Positions 42,721 through 44,918 of a stretch of DNA of 44,918 bases are shown piece by piece. The stretch comes from Eubacteriales bacterium (GTDB lineage Bacteria; Bacillota; Clostridia; Saccharofermentanales; Fastidiosipilaceae). The DNA lies in the NCBI GenBank assembly GCA_030537565.1, contig JAUNVS010000008.1, forward strand, positions 1 through 44,918, written 5' to 3'. The first letter of the stretch is position 1. Each line of letters opens with the position of its first letter. The notes below the pieces were generated by a model. That model was not told the origin of the DNA. It made no database searches and saw only the letters and a list, made by a program, of their open reading frames with translations. The position numbers and the translations under genes are program-made.

Positions 42721-42999
42721 TATACACAAAAACGTCATTCCCTTATGGTATTTCTTTAGTCTTTTCCTTTAAGCAACAATTACCTTTTCACATTTTTATG
42801 CACATTCTCATGTATCTATTCATATTAAATCCATCTCACACGCATCTCGTGTTCAAGTCGTAATATAAACAAAATCTTGTCTTTACTTTGTAATCTATTA
42901 GCCCTAGCAAACGCGGATCAGTTCTGAGAAAATTTTATTAATGAACAATTAAACAATGAGAGGTCTCGTGACGTGACTTCTACGAAAAAGGAATGACAG

Positions 43000-44918
43000 A
43001 TGAAAGATCATGGTCAGCAAATTCACCTCGCGCTCGCGCTTGCGCTCGGTATTCTCACACTTTTAGTCGCCTCTACAAAACTCAGCCTCCTGGCAGAAGA
43101 ACTCGTCGATGTCCCTCTCGATGCTTCCATCGAAAATTTGGAGTCGAGCGATGAAGTTAGTACTGAAACTACACTCAGCGACGCAATCGATCCAGAGGCC
43201 ACTGAAACACTTGTCGATCCAAGGAGCCTAAACACTTCGCTTCGCAGCTCGCAAATGCGGGTTAATGTAGTACTTTATAGTCGCGAACCGGAGCTTCCAA
43301 GCCCCCTCACCCGTGTCGGAGACTGGTTTAGTTTAGATGAAGATATCACTGCCCTCGAAGTTCACAGCGAAGCGCTCTCAAACGGTGTGTACCGACATTC
43401 CTTTTACTATATGGATCGCGCACTAGCGATCAATAGTCCATACCAACCCGAGTTCTACGACTTTAGAACTCAGGCCGGCCGAGTCCAAAATGACGAAGCT
43501 GACAACATCTTTGTGAACATCTGCCTCGCGGCCCTTCGCACAAACAACTTCATCTTTGAATCTGATGATCCCGACTGGCAGGCCCCGGAGCGAGCCACGA
43601 GACTCGCCCTCGAAGAAGCTTATCAGGGCAAAATGAGTCTGCGACTTGAAGCCTACGAGGCCGATGCCGATGGTCAATACCACTACTTTGAAAGTGACGA
43701 TGTCGATTTCGACGGCAACTTGCTCCCTAGCCCAACTTTAAAATTTAAACTTGGTCAAACTATCTTCGCTCAAACGCTGACAACTGTCGAGGTTGATGCG
43801 AGCGGGCTCACTCACCTTCGACTGACAGCGCCAGTGGAGAGTGAGGTCTTTGTCGCCGTTGCAAAAGAGCTGAAGATCCCACCGACTAATGAGATTGAAA
43901 TTCTTGTCAACGGCAATCCTAAAACCGTCCGTCTCGATGCCAGCACCCTCGTGGACGAAAATGATAGCGAGCGCCGATACCGCTTAAAAGTAATGAGTGT
44001 TCCGGGGACCACCCCCGAGCTTGCCAGCAGCCCCAAAGAGATAAAATTGGCTGGACAAGCCTACCAATATCGCGGTCGATATAATGCTGAAGAAAAAACC
44101 CTCCACATCGAAGCTCGAAGTCGAGATCTCTATTTCAGTGTCTTAGCCCTCCACGGCTTAGTCAATATTGAGAAGTTAAACGACTATCAGGTTCCTGGCG
44201 TAGAGCTCGAATTACGTTGCGAATCCGATGGCAGCGTGCTCCGATCAGTAGCTGTCGGAGATCGCCTAAAAGTCAGCTTCGTTGAACTCTCAGAAAACTA
44301 CCAGGTCAGCATCGTCTCTGGGCCCGAGAAATATTATTTAGGAGATACCCACCGACTCAGTGTCGGTCCCTCCTGGTCAGCGACCCTCGATGGTCTGGGA
44401 CCCAACGGCAGCATCGCATCGATAAACCTCGATAATCCAAGCGTTAATGGTAAAACGCCATTTAAAATTTACCTCGCGCCAAAGCCGACCGTAAGCAAAA
44501 CGGTCCAAGCGGAGAACACTTGGCAAGCCGAACGTGAGGTCGAAGACGGCGAAACCGTTCGTTTCCGTCTCCGCTGCAATATTCCGAGCCATGTGAACTA
44601 TGAAGTCAATTTTGCTAATTTCCTAAATGCAAACAGTCTCAACCATCGTGTTAATCTCGTCGACGAAATTCCGAGTCAACTCGAAGTCATCCCAAATTCG
44701 CTCCAGACCATCTGGCCAGCAGATGCAGCCGCTGAGGATACGGCGAATCAGGCCAGCTACGATCCCGCTAATAAAGAGATTCGTCTGAGCTATACACCTG
44801 CGGTCTCTCGCAGTTCGATCGAGCTGGTCAATGGTGCCTTCAAAACAGACCGTTCACTCGGAGAAATAAAGACCGTTGACGTTGTCTTTGATGCAATCGT
44901 CCATACCGATGAAGCTCT
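43000..44918 (+). CDS. Large secreted surface protein, adhesin-like, 3' end outside window
   Basis: An open frame of 639 codons without a stop runs from the ATG at 43000 to the right edge. AAAGGA lies 7 nt upstream. The start has a signal-like hydrophobic core (LALALALGILTLLVA, about 10-25), then an acidic linker rich in Glu, Asp, Ser and Thr (37-75). The body is rich in beta-strand patterns. Near residues 505-635 a stretch such as NLVDEIPSQLEVIPNS, preceded by GETVRFRLRCNIP, resembles the isopeptide-bond or DUF11-like domains of Gram-positive pilins and adhesins. A sortase or membrane anchor, if any, lies beyond the window. Glycan or host binding is only inferred. Codon use is similar to the neighbours. 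Confidence 0.75.
   Translation, partial: MKDHGQQIHLALALALGILTLLVASTKLSLLAEELVDVPLDASIENLESSDEVSTETTLSDAIDPEATETLVDPRSLNTSLRSSQMRVNVVLYSREPELPSPLTRVGDWFSLDEDITALEVHSEALSNGVYRHSFYYMDRALAINSPYQPEFYDFRTQAGRVQNDEADNIFVNICLAALRTNNFIFESDDPDWQAPERATRLALEEAYQGKMSLRLEAYEADADGQYHYFESDDVDFDGNLLPSPTLKFKLGQTIFAQTLTTVEVDASGLTHLRLTAPVESEVFVAVAKELKIPPTNEIEILVNGNPKTVRLDASTLVDENDSERRYRLKVMSVPGTTPELASSPKEIKLAGQAYQYRGRYNAEEKTLHIEARSRDLYFSVLALHGLVNIEKLNDYQVPGVELELRCESDGSVLRSVAVGDRLKVSFVELSENYQVSIVSGPEKYYLGDTHRLSVGPSWSATLDGLGPNGSIASINLDNPSVNGKTPFKIYLAPKPTVSKTVQAENTWQAEREVEDGETVRFRLRCNIPSHVNYEVNFANFLNANSLNHRVNLVDEIPSQLEVIPNSLQTIWPADAAAEDTANQASYDPANKEIRLSYTPAVSRSSIELVNGAFKTDRSLGEIKTVDVVFDAIVHTDEA

Larger units (their letters stand above)
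42646..42999. other. 354-bp divergent intergenic region, A/T-rich
   Basis: No gene is visible. It holds the promoter and palindrome of the transporter operon and the leader of the plus-strand surface protein. It is clearly richer in A/T than its surroundings (notably 42730-42960). A promoter for the surface protein should lie between 42850 and 42960, but I could not choose one. No catabolite-repression site was recognised. Confidence 0.5.

Overview
The window looks like chromosomal DNA of a Gram-positive anaerobe-like bacterium of the Bacillota, most probably in the Clostridia. This is inferred from four things: strong AGGAGG-type ribosome binding sites with frequent GTG/TTG starts; the tmk-darA-holB-ricT block; the MurT/GatD pair that amidates lipid II; and a V-type ATPase operon in the gene order of the Enterococcus hirae ntp operon. 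Genus cannot be fixed from the sequence. No phage, insertion sequence or CRISPR array was seen; the window reads as ordinary chromosome with several lineage-specific, motif-altered proteins.

Layout. 1-2337 (minus): the start of an MBOAT O-acyltransferase, preceded by its partner, an SGNH hydrolase fused to DUF4358; together they suggest acylation of a surface polymer. 2596-5327: a divergent metal-resistance locus with an ArsR-type repressor, a free HMA metal-binding protein and a P1B-type Zn/Cd/Pb ATPase, with a 22-bp palindrome downstream of a good promoter. 5463-14324: single genes for YaaA, a secreted protein, ornithine carbamoyltransferase, a membrane thioredoxin-like protein, a Gfo/Idh/MocA-like protein, a sulfatase, a YdcF/SanA protein and an HPRT-like protein. 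14477-19500 (minus): an operon of two unrecognised proteins (one membrane, one disordered and basic), tmk, darA, holB and ricT. 19605-21085: tRNA-Leu(UAG) and a GlpA/LhgO-like flavoprotein. 21203-26841: mgtE, convergent with a membrane protein-murT-gatD-glutaredoxin operon. 26992-28896: NAD synthetase. 28983-38461 (minus): the nine-gene V-ATPase operon; its proteolipid carries all five residues that bind Na+ in E. hirae, so a sodium pump is predicted. 38977-39360: a small DtxR/MntR-like regulator. 39491-42645 (minus): a sugar ABC transporter (binding protein and two permeases, no ATPase gene). 43000-44918: the start of a large secreted surface protein cut by the window edge.

The clearest unusual theme is a set of recognisable families that have lost diagnostic catalytic or ligand residues: the HPRT-like protein lacks the catalytic Asp and purine-binding Lys, the glutaminase domain of NadE lacks the catalytic Glu, the Gfo/Idh-like protein has EGP for EKP, the DtxR-like regulator lacks two acidic metal ligands, and the flavoprotein keeps only half of its C-terminal iron-sulfur motif. 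The other notable items are the SGNH-DUF4358 fusion, a V-ATPase C subunit with a roughly 90-residue insertion, and a sugar-binding protein with no lipobox cysteine. I did not find a wholly new multi-gene system; the strongest candidates for new biology are these altered proteins and the basic disordered protein at the head of the tmk operon.
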